Below are positions 35,071-46,174 of a stretch of DNA of 64,000 nt, piece after piece. Below the pieces are notes generated by a model. It was given only the letters and a program-made list of their open reading frames with translations. It made no database searches and was not told the DNA's origin. The DNA is from Massospora cicadina (lineage: Eukaryota > Entomophthoromycota > Entomophthoromycetes > Entomophthorales > Entomophthoraceae). Location: positions 62,001 through 126,000 of the forward strand of contig JAKSZP010009266.1 of the NCBI GenBank assembly GCA_022478985.1. The letters are read 5' to 3'. Positions within the stretch are counted from its first letter, which is position 1. Each line of letters begins with the position of its first letter. The translations under genes were made by a program, and so were the position numbers.

Positions 35071-36760
35071 TTGGGGAACAAAGTTAAGTTGCCTCCTTCT
35101 ATGGTTGATGCTGAAGAGGGGATGCCATTACATTATCCCCACGTCATTACTGTAGCTCCGCAGGCTCAAAGTCTTATGGACATTGGGATTCAGTTGGTCA
35201 CCCCTCCTGATAACTTGCTTAAGTTTTCTAGTTTACCTAACCCATCTGTGTTTGAGGCTCTCCCCTCTCCTTGGGTTTTAGATCCAGCCTATCAAGGCAC
35301 AGTCACTAATCTTATGGGCAAACTTTCTTGGTCCACTAAAGACATTGAGCCAAATCAACCAATCGCTTATGTTTGTCTCTTGCCTTGTGATCAGGTGATG
35401 GGGTTCATGGAGTTGGGACCCTTCATGACTTTGTTTAGAGGAGCCCCCTATTGTTGCTGGAGTTTCCATGCAAATCAGTTTTGAGTTGTTGACTGAGCAA
35501 AGAGAGCTTCAGAAGCTTTAATTTAAGAGTATTCAGATATTTTCTCCTCTGGCCCCCACGATTATGGGCATATGAAGGGTGTACCTCACCAAGTTAATAC
35601 TGGGGACTCAGATCCATTTTGTTCATGTCCTTTTCAAGAATCAAAACCTGAAGAAGCCCATGTCACTCTCAAATTTAAACAATTTCTCTATGCTGGCTTC
35701 TCCTTCAACCATTGCGTAGTCCCTGATCCTCTCCTCTCCTATTGATTAAGAAAAAGGATGGGAGCCATCATGTCAGTATGGACTACCAATGATTGAGCTC
35801 TATCACTCACAAGGACAGCTACCCTTTACCCCGCATTGATGACTCTCTGCAATCCTTGTCTGGCTCACAATATTTTACTACGATGGACCTAGCCAGTATC
35901 TACTGGAAAATTGATTTCTCCGCGGAGGATTATGCCAAGTGTGCCCTCATCTCTAATGAGGGGCTGTTCTAGACACATATATGCCGCAGGGGTTATGTAA
36001 CGCCCCTGCCACATTCTAATGGCTATGGACTTGTTCTTTAAAGATCTTAAACTAATGTCATGCTAATTTATCTAAATGATGTCACCATTCTATCCCAAAC
36101 TTTTTAGGCTCATCTTGATCACCTTTGTCAGGTATTTCTGCAGTTACGTGAGGCCTCCCTTTAACTGAAACCTTCTAAATTTAAGGTTTGACTGAGAGAT
36201 GGAATTTCAAGTGCACAAGGTGATGCTAAAAGATATCCTCATCATGGATAAGTTCTCTACCATTAGACGCATGACCGTTCCTAAAAATTTAAATGATATC
36301 CAGGTCTTTCATGGAATGAGTGGTGACTACTGCCTGATTATCTCTCATTCTCTGACCTTGCCAAGCCTTTAGTTGAACTCCTGCACAAAAATGTGCCCTT
36401 CTTTTAGGACCCTAAACAGCAAAAGTCTTTCAATTCCCTATGCACCGCCTTATTATCAGCCCCTGTCTTTATACATGTTAACTTTGAGCAAATTTTGTTC
36501 TCTTAACCGACGCTAGTGACACCGCTGTGGGTGCTATCCTTTCCCAGTTAGACACTGCCCATGTAAACCATCCGGTTACTTATTTTAGCAAGGAGTTAAC
36601 CTATGAAGAGCGGAATTTTTTAATAACTGAATGCGAATGCCTTGAAGTATTAATTGCTATCAAACACTTTCATCCCTACTTGTACTGTAAACATTTTAAA
36701 CTGTTACTTAACATGCTTCTATATGTTGGCTTTGTCAAGTGAAAGATCCTGATGGGAGGC
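35071..36760 (+). pseudogene. G4 RT and RNase H, first catalytic Asp replaced
   Basis: 35071-35484 is the pre-RT region. Fragments at 35780-36060 contain SITHKDSYPLPRID and FTTMDLASIYWKIDFSAEDY. The active site reads IYLNDV at 36066-36083, so the first Asp of YLDD is Asn. RNase H at 36527-36742 begins VGAILSQLD and has EERNFLITECECLEV (Glu). Frameshifts and stops are frequent. Confidence 0.78.
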
Positions 36761-36899
36761 TAGCTCGCTGGGTCCTTATGCTTCTGAATTAAGAATTTTA
36801 TATATCACTGAGCTGGCGCCATTCATCAAAATGTGGATAGAATATTCCAGCTCCCTATCTTACGTGTAAGTATCCAGAAGAGTATTGACTTTATGAGCT

Positions 36900-38366
36900 T
36901 CTCCCCACCCTGGGTTATGGCCTCAAGGATCTTCAAATGGTCAAGCCCAATTATAGAAGATGGATGCTAACACAAAAAATGTCTATGGTACTTTAGTTAA
37001 ACAGGTTGGTAACTCCTTCTTACCCTACCTCCGCCCTTTTCTCCATAATGAAACTTTCATGGAGGCCCACAAAACCCTTGGGCATGGGGCTATAAAGAAA
37101 ACCTTTAAGTGGCTAAAAGCCAAATGCTACTGGGAGAATATGTCCAAGTCAATTCATATTGTTTTGAAAACCTGCTTAACCTGCCACTCCCAGGTTAGAT
37201 CCAATTCACACTTTAAATTTGAGTTTTTAACCATGGAAACCACTTTCTGAAGCCATTAGAATTGATGTTGTAGGGCCGTTGCCTGTAGTTTTCTATGACC
37301 ATCATTATATTATTCTCACCATTGATCACATAATGAAGTGGGTCAAGGCCACTTTGGTGCCTAATGCCACTGCAAGAGCTACAGACCTTTTCATATGTAA
37401 CAAAGTATTCTCTTGACATGATTGCCCACGGGTACTCTTATCAGACAATGGCGAGAATTTTATTTCTTTTATAGCTCAGGAATTGAAATCTCTTCTGGGT
37501 ATAAAAAACCTCTCCATGAAGCCCTATCACCCAGCCACCGATATAACGGTAGAACGTGCTAATGGTATCCTAGTTTCTATTCTGGAAAATTAGCTGCTTC
37601 TGACTCCGTGCATTGGAACAATTTTGTCCCTAGCTCAATGTTGGCATATCAATTAACTGCCAAATAATAATTAAGATGCCCCCATTCCATGCACTATGTG
37701 TTCATGAGCCGCTGTTCCCTTCCAGCCATCACCCTATCCCTAAACCGGCTAATCTAAGATATGTGGAGCTTGCTCTTCAACAATTTAATGATGAGATCAT
37801 ACATCTACAAGCTATGACTAATGAATCTAAAAACCTACCAATTTTAGAGAAGGAGATTAAAATAACAAGCGCCAACCTGCGCTCCCTGAATATTCTTTAG
37901 GAAGATCTTGTCTTATTCTACAACTATCGCTCTGAGGGTAGGACCCACAAACTTGCCACTACTTGTTCTGGACCTTATTGGGTAGTACACCGCAGGGGGA
38001 CCAAATACTCGATTGCTGCTAATGATACTGGCACTTTAGTCAATTCTGTCCATAGCTGTATTTGGCTCTAACCATCTCCTTCAGCAAGACGTTGTAGGGT
38101 GTTGTTGGGATTCTGACCTGCTCCCAATTGGTACAATCTTGGCCCACCTAAAACTAAATTATCCTATCTCTGACACCTCTCCAATTAATCCTCCAACCTC
38201 ATCAGAGCATTATTCTCTGCGACCTAACAAAGTTGTCAAAGGCAAGTCTGCTGTTAATCCCTCACATGATCAAGTTCAGGGTGTTGAAGATCTTGCCTGT
38301 GGAGTCATCACTACCCTGAAAGAAATAAGGGTGAAGTCAAACCCTATAAATATCCGCTCCTTTTAG
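36900..38366 (+). pseudogene. G4 integrase remnant
   Basis: 36960-37250 keeps an HHCC site: EAHKTLGH and CLTCH. The core follows in other frames: RIDVVGPLP (first Asp), LLSDNGENF (second Asp) and VERANGIL (Glu). The C-terminal part has THKLATTCSGPYWVVHRRGTKY near 37950. The last open stretch, 38139-38366, contains HYSLRPNK, typical of the end of such polyproteins. Confidence 0.8.
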
Positions 38367-38920
38367 ATTAAAAAACACACGTTTTCTACCTCCATTCTGC
38401 TCTTATTTTCCCTTGGTTCCTATAGCCATTTTTGCGAGATCCTCTCTGGCCATTGGCATCATGATAATCGGTTATATTACAATAGGTCCCTCCTCACCTA
38501 TTTATAAGCTTAAAATAGTTCAATGGACCCTATGACTAGGATTCCTGGCTCTCCCCACTAACTCCTCTATATGGAACAATTCAACCCATCCATTTTTGTA
38601 CACTTCAGAGGAAATAAAGCCCTCAGCTATAGTATCCTGACAACAAGTTCAAGGAACTTGATAAGTTAATGTTAACTGTGGAATTTGCTGGTAATGTTCA
38701 TATATTAATCAAGAGAGATTGATTAACAGGGTTGACGAAAGACCAAAACAATGAAGTTTTGGCCTAATTTGACTAGTACTGACTTATCTTCAGGCAAAAT
38801 AACCACAATTTGGGATGTGTGAATGACGTACTACATCAAATTTAGACTGGAAAAGTAGAATGTCCAGAATGAGAGCTATTTGGAAGTCTCGAGCAGCAGA
38901 GCCAGTAGTTTGCAAAAAAT
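38367..38920. other. No recognisable gene
   Basis: Unassigned sequence between G4 and H1; it probably holds the G4 3' LTR or H1 5' sequence, but no repeat partner was found. Confidence 0.4.
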
Positions 38921-39059
38921 CGAGAAGTTACTATACATGGAATGCTCGTGCATTTTTCCAGTCTGCAGACAGGTATGTTTTAATAGTTAATAAGTAGAAA
39001 AGATTAATAAAGCGTGATCCATTTCCATTGTTTAAACAAAATTATGAAGAAATTTTCAT

Positions 39060-39689
39060 ATACCCTACTAAGAATCAATGATACGCTAGATTGACTAGGA
39101 GGAGCTAAATACTTCTTATCAAAGGACTTAATCTTCAGTTACTGGAAAATAGATATAACTCCAGAAGTTCAGGAAAATTGTGCTATAATCATGGCACTGG
39201 GTCTTTATCAACCTAATAGGATGCCTCAAGATTTGTGCAATGCCCCAGTGGCTTTCAAGTAGGCAATGGATATGATGTTATCAGACCTCAAACTATCCTG
39301 TGTCTTAATCTATCTGGACGATATCAACCTGTTCCATCAGACTTTACAAACCATGTGCGTCATATAAAAGAAGTAACTAAGTGACTGACTTCAGCGAATC
39401 TTAAGATAAAACTGCAAAAATGCCATTTTTCAAAGAAGAACTAGAGTACCTAGATTCTTTATTAATACTGGTAGACTTAAACCCCAAAGTGCAGAAGGTT
39501 GAAGCCCTAGAATGGATGTCAATCCCTAGGAGTTTTTGCAATGTCCATATTTTAGGGAATGATCGGCTAATATTGCCAAGCCCTAAGGATATAAATAAAC
39601 TGATCTGTTATTTTACCTCCCAAAGGATCTGAAGAAAGGGTCTTTTAAAATGAAGTTGACCAGAGCACTTTTATGAACTATGGAAATCC
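39060..39689 (+). pseudogene. H1 RT remnant
   Basis: RINDTLD, LGGAKYFLSKDLIFSYWKID (motif A region), RMPQDLCNAPVAFK, then IYLDDINLF at 39309-39335 with both catalytic Asp kept. QKCHFSK and the connection segment follow in other frames. It ends at the I1 insertion. Confidence 0.75.
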
Positions 39690-39715
39690 TGTCATGGATG
39701 CGGCTGATAAGAGTT

Positions 39716-39751
39716 AGACTGGGCTCCCAGTCTGGGTGTGTGAGCACCCAG
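39716..39751. other. Paired palindromes at the left end of I1
   Basis: AGACTGGG-CT-CCCAGTCT (39716-39733) overlaps CTGGGTG-TGTGAG-CACCCAG (39732-39751). Both stems are perfect. Confidence 0.7.
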
Positions 39752-39839
39752 TGGATAGCTCAGATTGCCAAAGGCACAGCTGTCCGAGTAACTTGAAATA
39801 GGGGAGATCTATTGAGGACGTGAGGAAAGTAAAGGTTCT

Positions 39840-40410
39840 TTAAGTGCCGAAGGCCTCAAAGCAAACCAGATGGTTGAAATGGGGGCAACCGTGAGTCTTG
39901 CGGGGGCAACCCCAAGGGCGGCAGAGGTGGGGATGATGATGACTCCTCCAGGGTTTGTGGTTGCTGGCCTTCAATTTCGAACAGGTGAGTTTGCATGCCA
40001 ATGAGGGGTGGCACAGGGGCCAGCGCACAAACAGGGTCGTGGGTGGAGAAGGAAATGAAACCACGGTGAGCATCAAGGCTGAGCTCCCCTTAGGCGGGGT
40101 GCTCCAGGGTCCTCAACTGGTTGGGGCTAGTGGCAGATGAGCCAGGCATGGGGGTCAAGTTCACGAGCACTGGGGCAGGAGCGCCCTGGTGCTGCTCCAA
40201 TAAAGGAGCATTTTTGTGGATCCCAGCGGTGGAGCAAACTAATGAATTCATGTTAGACAAATATGCGAAAGTGGATGGATTTGCATTAAACAGATATTTG
40301 AAAGCGGATGGAGATTTGACTCTGTCATTGGGAGTGAGCCGGTTTATGGCGGATACAATCTGCCGCTGCATGGTGGGGTCAAGCGACCATATGACCCAGT
40401 CAGTGAACAT
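39840..40410 (-). pseudogene. Unrecognised minus-strand reading region in I1
   Basis: 40410-40090 (106 codons) has IVSAINRLTPNDRV, SAFKYLFNANPSTFAYL, then an Ala/Pro/Ser-rich stretch; 40076-39840 is a shifted, His/Pro-rich continuation. The Lys/Phe/Tyr-rich first part followed by a Pro-rich linker is reminiscent of Gag N-termini, but no knuckle or conserved capsid motif is present. It could be non-coding. Confidence 0.3.
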
Positions 40411-40559
40411 CAGGACGAGTATTTAGAAAACAGCGCGCTTTGCTGGATTGATTGGCAGAATTTTTTAAAAAAAGTAAGCAGACAGAGGCTGCGGCAAGGT
40501 GTTCAGAGTATTTAAGTTTTATTTGGTGCAAAGTGCAGGAAGATTAGAGAATGAACTGA

Positions 40560-40584
40560 CAACTGCCCCTCGACAGGGCAGTTG
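40560..40584. other. Perfect 9-bp hairpin in I1
   Basis: CAACTGCCC, a 7-nt loop, then GGGCAGTTG. Confidence 0.8.
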
Positions 40585-41112
40585 CCTTAAGTATGGGGAG
40601 AATTTCATGGTGGGGATGCTAAGGAATTGGGTGATTGGGGATCAGCGATGAGATTTGGTTGGCTAATGGGGAGGGGGTAAGGGATGTCCAAAATCTTGGC
40701 AAAAAGCAAAAAAAAAACTTTTGCAGATTTTCCCAGATTTTTGGGGCCAAACCAGGTCATTGGTACCGATCTAGCCCTGACCATTTGAGTAGGGCTGATC
40801 ATATGGTTCAGATACCCCAGATTTGTCCTGGGGGGCTTTGGCCTCAGTGCTGGGTCATTTGCAGCCAGGTCTGATCTCTCAATTTGACTATTTGTGTGAT
40901 CTGAACTACCTGGATCCGTCCCATGGAGTAGGGGCAACTGGTCTGAGTCGCTTGCAACTTGGCTCAAAACTCAGATCGTGTGCTGATCTTATTTTTGGCC
41001 CTGGCCAGTCCAGATCGGGTCCTCCACCCAAGAATTTTCAGATTGGGCTCCAACACTAGTACTGGCTATTTCCTAAAAGTTTTGGCATGTTTTCCCTGGT
41101 GAGTGAGGGGTC

Positions 41113-41137
41113 CCAGGGGCCTGCCCATGGCCCCTGG
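41113..41137. other. Second perfect 9-bp hairpin in I1
   Basis: CCAGGGGCC, a 7-nt loop TGCCCAT, then GGCCCCTGG. It has the same stem and loop sizes as the hairpin at 40560. Confidence 0.8.
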
Positions 41138-41469
41138 CTTGCATAATCTCCTGGCAGGCCCCCTCTATTAGTATTACCAGTGTTGAAGTGGGGGGGAAGG
41201 GAGAAACCTGGTTGTCTTTAAGGGGAAGGGCAGTTACCCAGCGTCATCTACCATATGCGCCAAGTAACTCAAATATGACAGGGGTTAACTTGGGCCTTTG
41301 GACCCCTTTTTGTCAAAAGAAGTGTTGCTCCCTATCCATTTGCAGGGGCTGGTCCTCAAGAATTACAATCCAATGATGAGTCCTATTCTCATTTATTTAA
41401 TTTTTAAAGCCCATTTATTGTCCATTATATTCAATGCTTATGGAGATAGGCGCTGTACTAACTCAGTTT

Positions 41470-41486
41470 GATAAAAGTGGGAAGAA
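41470..41486. repeat. N3 target-site duplication, left
   Basis: GATAAAAGTGGGAAGAA; the right copy at 43363-43379 differs by one base. Both lie in H1 RNase H coding sequence (DKSG). Confidence 0.9.
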
Positions 41487-41589
41487 GATAACTAAATTGA
41501 GCCAAATTCAAATTCTTCAAAAAAAATAAAAAATAACCGCTCAACTAAACAAAACTTACCAATGTTGATGCAATTGACGCCTACCGCCC

Positions 41590-42480
41590 CAGATTGGGGT
41601 GATAGTGCCACCATCTGGTGTCTTTTGGCCGCCAACAAAAAGCGCCTGGGCTGGCTCTGCTAGCCCTCCCAGTGCTACTAGGCGTTATGTCCCCCCTTGG
41701 AACTTGACCCACCACCTCGCAAGCTCCCAGGCAGTGCTCTGGAGCCATTTGGTGCTTTCATGGAGCAATTTGCGTTTTGGCCTCAGGTTAAATATAGGAA
41801 TCTCTCTTATATGTGAGCACGGCCATCATTGAGATGGCCACAATGGTCTTTAAAATCCGTCAGCTATATTGACTTATGCCCCTTTAAGGGGTATTTTGAT
41901 CTCAGCTTTCCATTCAGAAGCCAATGCATCAGCAGCAAAGCTGCGAATCATTTTGAAAAAATTTCCACCCCCCGATTGAACCTGGCTCCCAGATGAGGCC
42001 ACTTTGGTATTCCAGTTTTCTGGTTGCCCTCGCATTTCTCCCCCAAACGCCTCCGCCACAAGTTCACAGAGGGTTTAGCCAGTTATGGTGCAGACCCCAT
42101 TTTGCAGTTGGTGGTTACAAGTGTGGTGGATTGTCTGACAAGGCCTCATGCCTTTGCAATAATCTGCCCATTTCATTGTGATACCCATCTTGTGATCCCC
42201 CCACACTGTGAACAGATCTGCCCCTGATCACCCGTTCTAGGTGCACATCAAAAAATGCTGCACCATTTACCCCTTGTGCTTTTAGCTTGACCACTAAAAG
42301 CACAAGTGCCCTATGGTTTCCACTTCCACCGCTTCCGCTGCTCATCCCTCAGCTTTGGGACCACGGCCATTTCACCCAAATTTTCCAAATGGGGATCAAT
42401 CCTCCCACCCCCAACCTCAGGGAAATTTGGCGCTGCTTCAAAAGTGGCAGCCAATCAAAATTTAAATTTTAAAACTTAAT
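41590..42480 (+). pseudogene. N3 ORF1, heavily frameshifted
   Basis: Pieces match N1 ORF1: GAFMEQFAF-type start near 41750, a PLKGYFDLSFPF-like block near 41880, PPPQVHRGFSQLW, and SDKASCLCNNLPI. The knuckle region at 42240-42310 is present but shifted (QKMLHHLPLVLLA read in one frame). The best open pieces are only about 60-75 codons. Confidence 0.6.
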
Positions 42481-42769
42481 CAAAATTTGGCTGGATTACA
42501 GAATCCTGAGTTGATAGCTGAACCAGCTTCATTTGAGCTGCCGTCGTTGACAGCACATGGCCAATCAGTGCCTGCCACTGCCCCAACTCCGGTGGCTGTC
42601 CTAGTGGTGTCCAAATCCAATCCATTTGAGACCCTTGAATGAATTGATGAGGATGAATGTCCATACCATGTAAAACCAGACTTTGCTTTGGAGAAGTTCT
42701 TCATTGACCCTCCAAATTTTCATCCCCTCTATTTTCGCCCTTAAAATGGTTTTCAAATTATTAAAAATA

Positions 42770-43250
42770 TCAACAAAATGGAATTTGAGGCTGCAGCTGG
42801 CCCTGACAACACCCTGCTTAGCCAGCAACTTCATGAGCGATGGACTTCTTGTTGAGGTAATCCTATCCCCAATTTTCCCCGCGATTTTGAGGAAGATACA
42901 AAGTATCAAATTGAGGAGCTTGCTTTTGGTGCAATCTGTGCTTGAATCAAAGCAGCAAAAACTTCTCTTTTTAACCCAATTATCCTGAAACCCACCAGAG
43001 CATCAAATCATTCACTTTTGTGCCTGCTCTCATCACTCACGCTTAGCATCAACTTGCTCAATAAGATGTTGCAATGGATACTGCAAGCCTCATCAACAAA
43101 GAAAACCCACAGATATACCTCCTTATGCCTCATGTCGCTGATGCTCCTACCCCAATGTTATCCACCATGGTCCGCCAGCTAAATAGGGCGCCAGACAAAG
43201 GTTTCTCCAAAGCTTCTTACCTTCTGATATGACTTCCTAGGCTGCTAGCT
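42770..43250 (+). pseudogene. N3 second-module protein fragment
   Basis: This is the same module as at 324-600. Landmarks: NTLLSQQLHE near 42808, IEELAFGAICA near 42910, AAKTSLFNPIIL and LTFAHQLAQ. Stops and frameshifts break the frame. Shared landmarks in N0, N3, N4b and N7 are the only evidence of coding. Confidence 0.4.
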
Positions 43251-43379
43251 GAGATGACATATTAGGATTTTATCTATAAAAGTCTCTTTGTTTAGCCCAT
43301 TTGCAAATAAAGATGCATAGCGGCTCCACCTTTTGGGTTGGGCACCAATAGTGCTAAAAAAAGATAAAAGTGGGGAGAA

Positions 43380-43828
43380 AATCTCATGTCTTACGTTAGC
43401 TGAACAAAAAAGGCTGAGATGAACTATATGTCGCTGAGCATGAGTATCTTAAAGTCAATTAATGCTGCAATCAGTCATTAACTATATTTAGAAATGTATT
43501 TTAAGGTCATTAATAACCACAACTCTTACCAGTGGTTGCACAATTTGAAGGAACAAAAGGGAAGGTTGGCTCTGTGGGTTTTAAATTTTCAGGTCTATGA
43601 ATTCAAGACTAAATATAATGCTGAAGATAAAAACCAGAATGCCAATGGTTTGTCAAGGTACCAGCAATTCTTGCTGTGCAAGAGTGGGATGATGACCAGT
43701 TTGACCAAATGATTCAAAGAGATATTAGGATGAACTAGCCAGAATACAGACAGCTTTGTAGAAGGCATTTGAGAAAACAGAACACAACAATGGTCAACTT
43801 CACAAATAATGGATTCCAGAAGGCTTTT
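43380..43828 (+). pseudogene. H1 RNase H remnant
   Basis: SCLTLAEQ near 43389 continues the RNase H begun at 41440-41486. The open stretch 43494-43712 has KVINNHNSYQWLHNLKEQKGRLALW and NANGLSRYQ; Asn replaces the catalytic Asp in the TDH and ADALSR positions. It stops at the L2 insertion. Confidence 0.72.
43811..43828. repeat. L2 target-site duplication, left
   Basis: GGATTCCAGAAGGCTTTT, identical to 44642-44659. Confidence 0.93.
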
Positions 43829-43847
43829 ATAAATAAATTTTTTGTGG

Positions 43848-43876
43848 GGAAGGCCGACCATGGGACAGACACTTCC
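43848..43876 (-). other. 3' hairpin motif of L2
   Basis: The 29-nt motif has outer stem GGAAG/CTTCC and inner CCAT/ATGG-like pairing (CTGTCCCATGGTC region). Two pairs differ from L1, with pairing kept. Confidence 0.75.
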
Positions 43877-43964
43877 GAATATGACTCAGACGAGACAAAA
43901 CTTAGTACCAGGTGAGGCACCCCAGAGAAGCGATGCTATCTCTTGTTGCCAGCGGGAACGCCAC

Positions 43965-44640
43965 TTATGGGAAGGGGGAGGGAACGTGTGTAGGGGGCGT
44001 AGCCACTATTGAGCACGTGTGGAGGAAGGGGTCTAATTTGATGAACCAGACTGTGAACCAGGAGGAGACCAGCTGCCGGCGACGTGGTGGGAGATATCCA
44101 AACATCCACGCAAAGTGATCCACCAAATGAGACCGGAATCTGTGGACAGCTTCAGGGAGGGTGGGATGGATCCGGCGATGGCATCCAAGACAATCGTGTG
44201 GATAGTCCACATGGCGATTGCAACCACCAGAGCACGAAGGGAGGGTGGGGAGGGGAGGCCATTGATGAAGCAAACATATCTCTTGATAGACTGAAGGGAT
44301 GTGTTTGATCCTGGCCTAGCAGACGTTGGACTTCGCGCCATATTACTTTAGAGGTGGGGCACTTCTCCAGGCGGTGAAACAGCGTTCCATACTGGCCACA
44401 CACGACACAGGATGAGTGTGTAAAGCATTAGAGCGCTCAGCTGTGATACACCCGCCCTCAGGCAGCGCATACACATGGGAGCGGACTTGAGGCTGCAACA
44501 GAGGATGGTGTGCGTATTTCCAGATAGTCTTTTGGGTCTCAGTGGAATAAGGGATGTCCATCATGTCCAGGTAGTCCACCCTGGATAGGACTTGGGGTCG
44601 AATGGGGATCACGCCATCATGGATGGGTAGCCCCTGTACC
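43965..44640 (-). pseudogene. L2 ORF2 C-terminus
   Basis: VLSRVDYLDMMDIPYSTETQ parallels L1 (EYLDMLDIPYDLTTQ). TIWKYAHHPLLQPQVRSHV and, after a frameshift, a C-x2-C-x7-H-x4-C knuckle (CVVCGQYGTLFHRLEKC) follow. It has the same domain end as L1 ORF2 at 1117-1683. Confidence 0.85.
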
Positions 44641-44659
44641 TGGATTCCAGAAGGCTTTT

Positions 44660-45151
44660 GATTCTGAAGCCCTCTAAGCACATAAATAATCTGAGCAATG
44701 CTTAAAGTTGTTAACCATGGTAGGTTGAAGAAAAACGTTGAAGCACATTCGCTAATATTATTATTATGATCATTAAATTAAGAAGTTGCTGATTCCATAG
44801 CCTGTTGCATGGAGTTCCAACTTCATAAACCACACAAAAATGTGACAGATACCAATTAGTAAAATTAGGTTTCGTGTGGTATAAGGTCACAATAGACATA
44901 ATGGGACCTCTAAAAGTGAGTACAGGAGAAGTTCACTAAATCATTTTCACTATTGATCATCTCACAATGTAGGTTAAAACATGAGCATTAAAAAGAGCTG
45001 ATGGAATGAATATATGAAGTTCATTCTGTATTAGCTGTAATTTACTGACACAGTTATCCCAAATATTAACGAGTGACAATGGATGAATTTCACCTCTTTT
45101 GATATTTCACGACTGAATGAACTGATGGGTGATTATAGGAATGGTATCTGC
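44660..45151 (+). pseudogene. H1 integrase N-terminal part
   Basis: DIMGPLKVSTGE (first Asp near 44897), FTIDHLTM and ILTSDNG (second Asp near 45078) appear with stops between them. The zinc-binding part is degraded. It is cut by G6 and continues at 53572. Confidence 0.65.
45147..45151. repeat. G6 target-site duplication, left
   Basis: TCTGC; repeated at 53567-53571. Confidence 0.88.
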
Positions 45152-46089
45152 TGTAGGAATCCGGCTTAATTATGCTTGCTGGTGCTACGCTGCTGGATCC
45201 CACAAAGGATTTTAATAAAATAAATAAAAAGCGCTACTATAAAACGTGGAAAGGATGGTTATCCTGGCGGGTAAAACTGCTTCCACCCTAGTGCAGGTTT
45301 TGTTTAACACAAGTTTAAACCTGTACTGGCTAAAAAAAATTTTTTTAGTACTAGATGGTCCCAGCTAAAAAAAATTTTGGTGTGGTATATTTGTCTCAAG
45401 GTTGACCCACCTCAAATACTTTTTACTATAAATCGTGGAATTTTATATTTTTATTAGGAGCGTGAGGGTTTAAAAGAAAAGTGATCCCTCTAGATATTCT
45501 ATTGAACAGTATTTAAACTGTTTCGATGGTTGGGGGGATTCAAGGATAGTTTTGGAATAGCTTAAACGCTTCCAAATTAGGTAATATGGTAGGTGCTCCT
45601 ATCAGATCTTGGGAAAAATGAATTACTTTTTGGGAAAATGATAGTTGGGTTTTGGGGCAGAACATACCCATGCAGTAAGGTTTTGATGTACTTCAACCAA
45701 TCACCACTAGATAAATTATTTTCACCTTGGGGGACCTCCGCCACACCTATAAAAAGGGGGTCCCTGAATAGGTACTTTGAGGGACTTAGTGATGGTGGGG
45801 GAGTACCTTCCGCTGGTTGCCCTAAAATTTGTCATGTGGTCAGAGTAATCTGACCATTCATTTTACATTTGGCGCCCGTGCAGGTGTTGAAATGGTGTTA
45901 CTCCGATTAACAGGGTTCCACCAGGAATTGGCCAGGGTCCTTTGACCAATATCCCTGATATTTTTGGTATCATTATTAGTAAAATCGCATTTAGGGCCAT
46001 TGGAAACTCATAAACGGCTATATCCTTAATTCAGCTGAATTCGACCCATGACATTCTTCCTCTGCAGCTGAGAGGGCATATGTCCAACA
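45152..46089 (-). repeat. G6 3' LTR (left on the plus strand), enlarged by a 174-bp insertion
   Basis: On the plus strand it starts TGTAGGAATCC and ends GTCCAACA. It aligns with 52746-53566 throughout, except for the extra 45251-45424 segment here and the 49-bp segment there. Confidence 0.9.
45251..45424. mobile_element. 174-bp SINE-like insertion in the G6 LTR
   Basis: It is absent from the sister LTR and flanked by ACTATAAAACGTGGA (45236-45250) and ACTATAAATCGTGGA (45425-45439), a 15-bp duplication with one mismatch. It contains two related AT palindromic blocks, including CTAAAAAAAATTTTTTTAG. I see no convincing tRNA-type A and B boxes, no coding capacity and no terminal inverted repeat. 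It may be a SINE or another short non-autonomous element. Confidence 0.75.
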
Positions 46090-46174
46090 TCACTTCCCTC
46101 AAGGATGGTGGGGAGAATAAAGCCTAGGAACTGGCCATGTACTTGGTTAATAGTGATTCTGGTAGCTAGCAATT

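Larger units (their letters stand above)
33850..38366 (+). mobile_element. G4: decayed Ty3/gypsy element
   Basis: Gag, protease, RT, RNase H and integrase remnants follow in that order. The protease and integrase resemble those of G6 more than G1 or G3, so G4 and G6 are one lineage. No LTRs were identified: the left end abuts the G2 LTR and the right end fades after 38366. Confidence 0.75.
39690..41366. mobile_element. I1: hairpin-rich insertion of unknown class (1.68 kb)
   Basis: AATCC at 39685-39689 and 41367-41371 flank the segment, and the H1 polymerase-RNase H reading resumes outside it. It starts TGTCATGGATGCGG and ends near AAGAATTAC. It contains several perfect short hairpins and a broken minus-strand reading region. 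I found no LTR pair, terminal inverted repeat, RT or transposase. It could be a solo or chimeric LTR-type or other non-autonomous element; the end positions rest on the short duplication alone. Confidence 0.5.
41487..43362 (+). mobile_element. N3: full-length ORF1-only non-LTR element, class N-II
   Basis: This 1,876-bp element lies between 17-bp target duplications. Order: AT-rich 5' end, ORF1 region (41600-42480), connector, then the N-II 3' module (about 42793-43362) with TTTGCAAATAAAG and a terminal GGGCACC-AAT-AGTGCT hairpin plus AAAAAAA tail. There is no RT. It is inserted in H1 RNase H. This copy defines N-II: same ORF1 as N-I, different 3' end. Confidence 0.88.
43829..44641 (-). mobile_element. 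L2: 5'-truncated LINE in H1
   Basis: This 813-bp minus-strand copy is flanked by an exact 18-bp target duplication. It contains only the C-terminus of ORF2 and the 3' UTR, ending in the hairpin motif at 43848-43876 and an A/T-rich tail. It is the same family as L1 but clearly diverged, with GC-richer sequence. Truncation at the 5' side is typical of LINE insertion. Confidence 0.92.

Noticed and set aside
40560..40584. Hairpin as a bacterial-type transcription terminator
   Set aside because: The window is eukaryotic TE sequence and there is no following T-run; it is reported only as structure.
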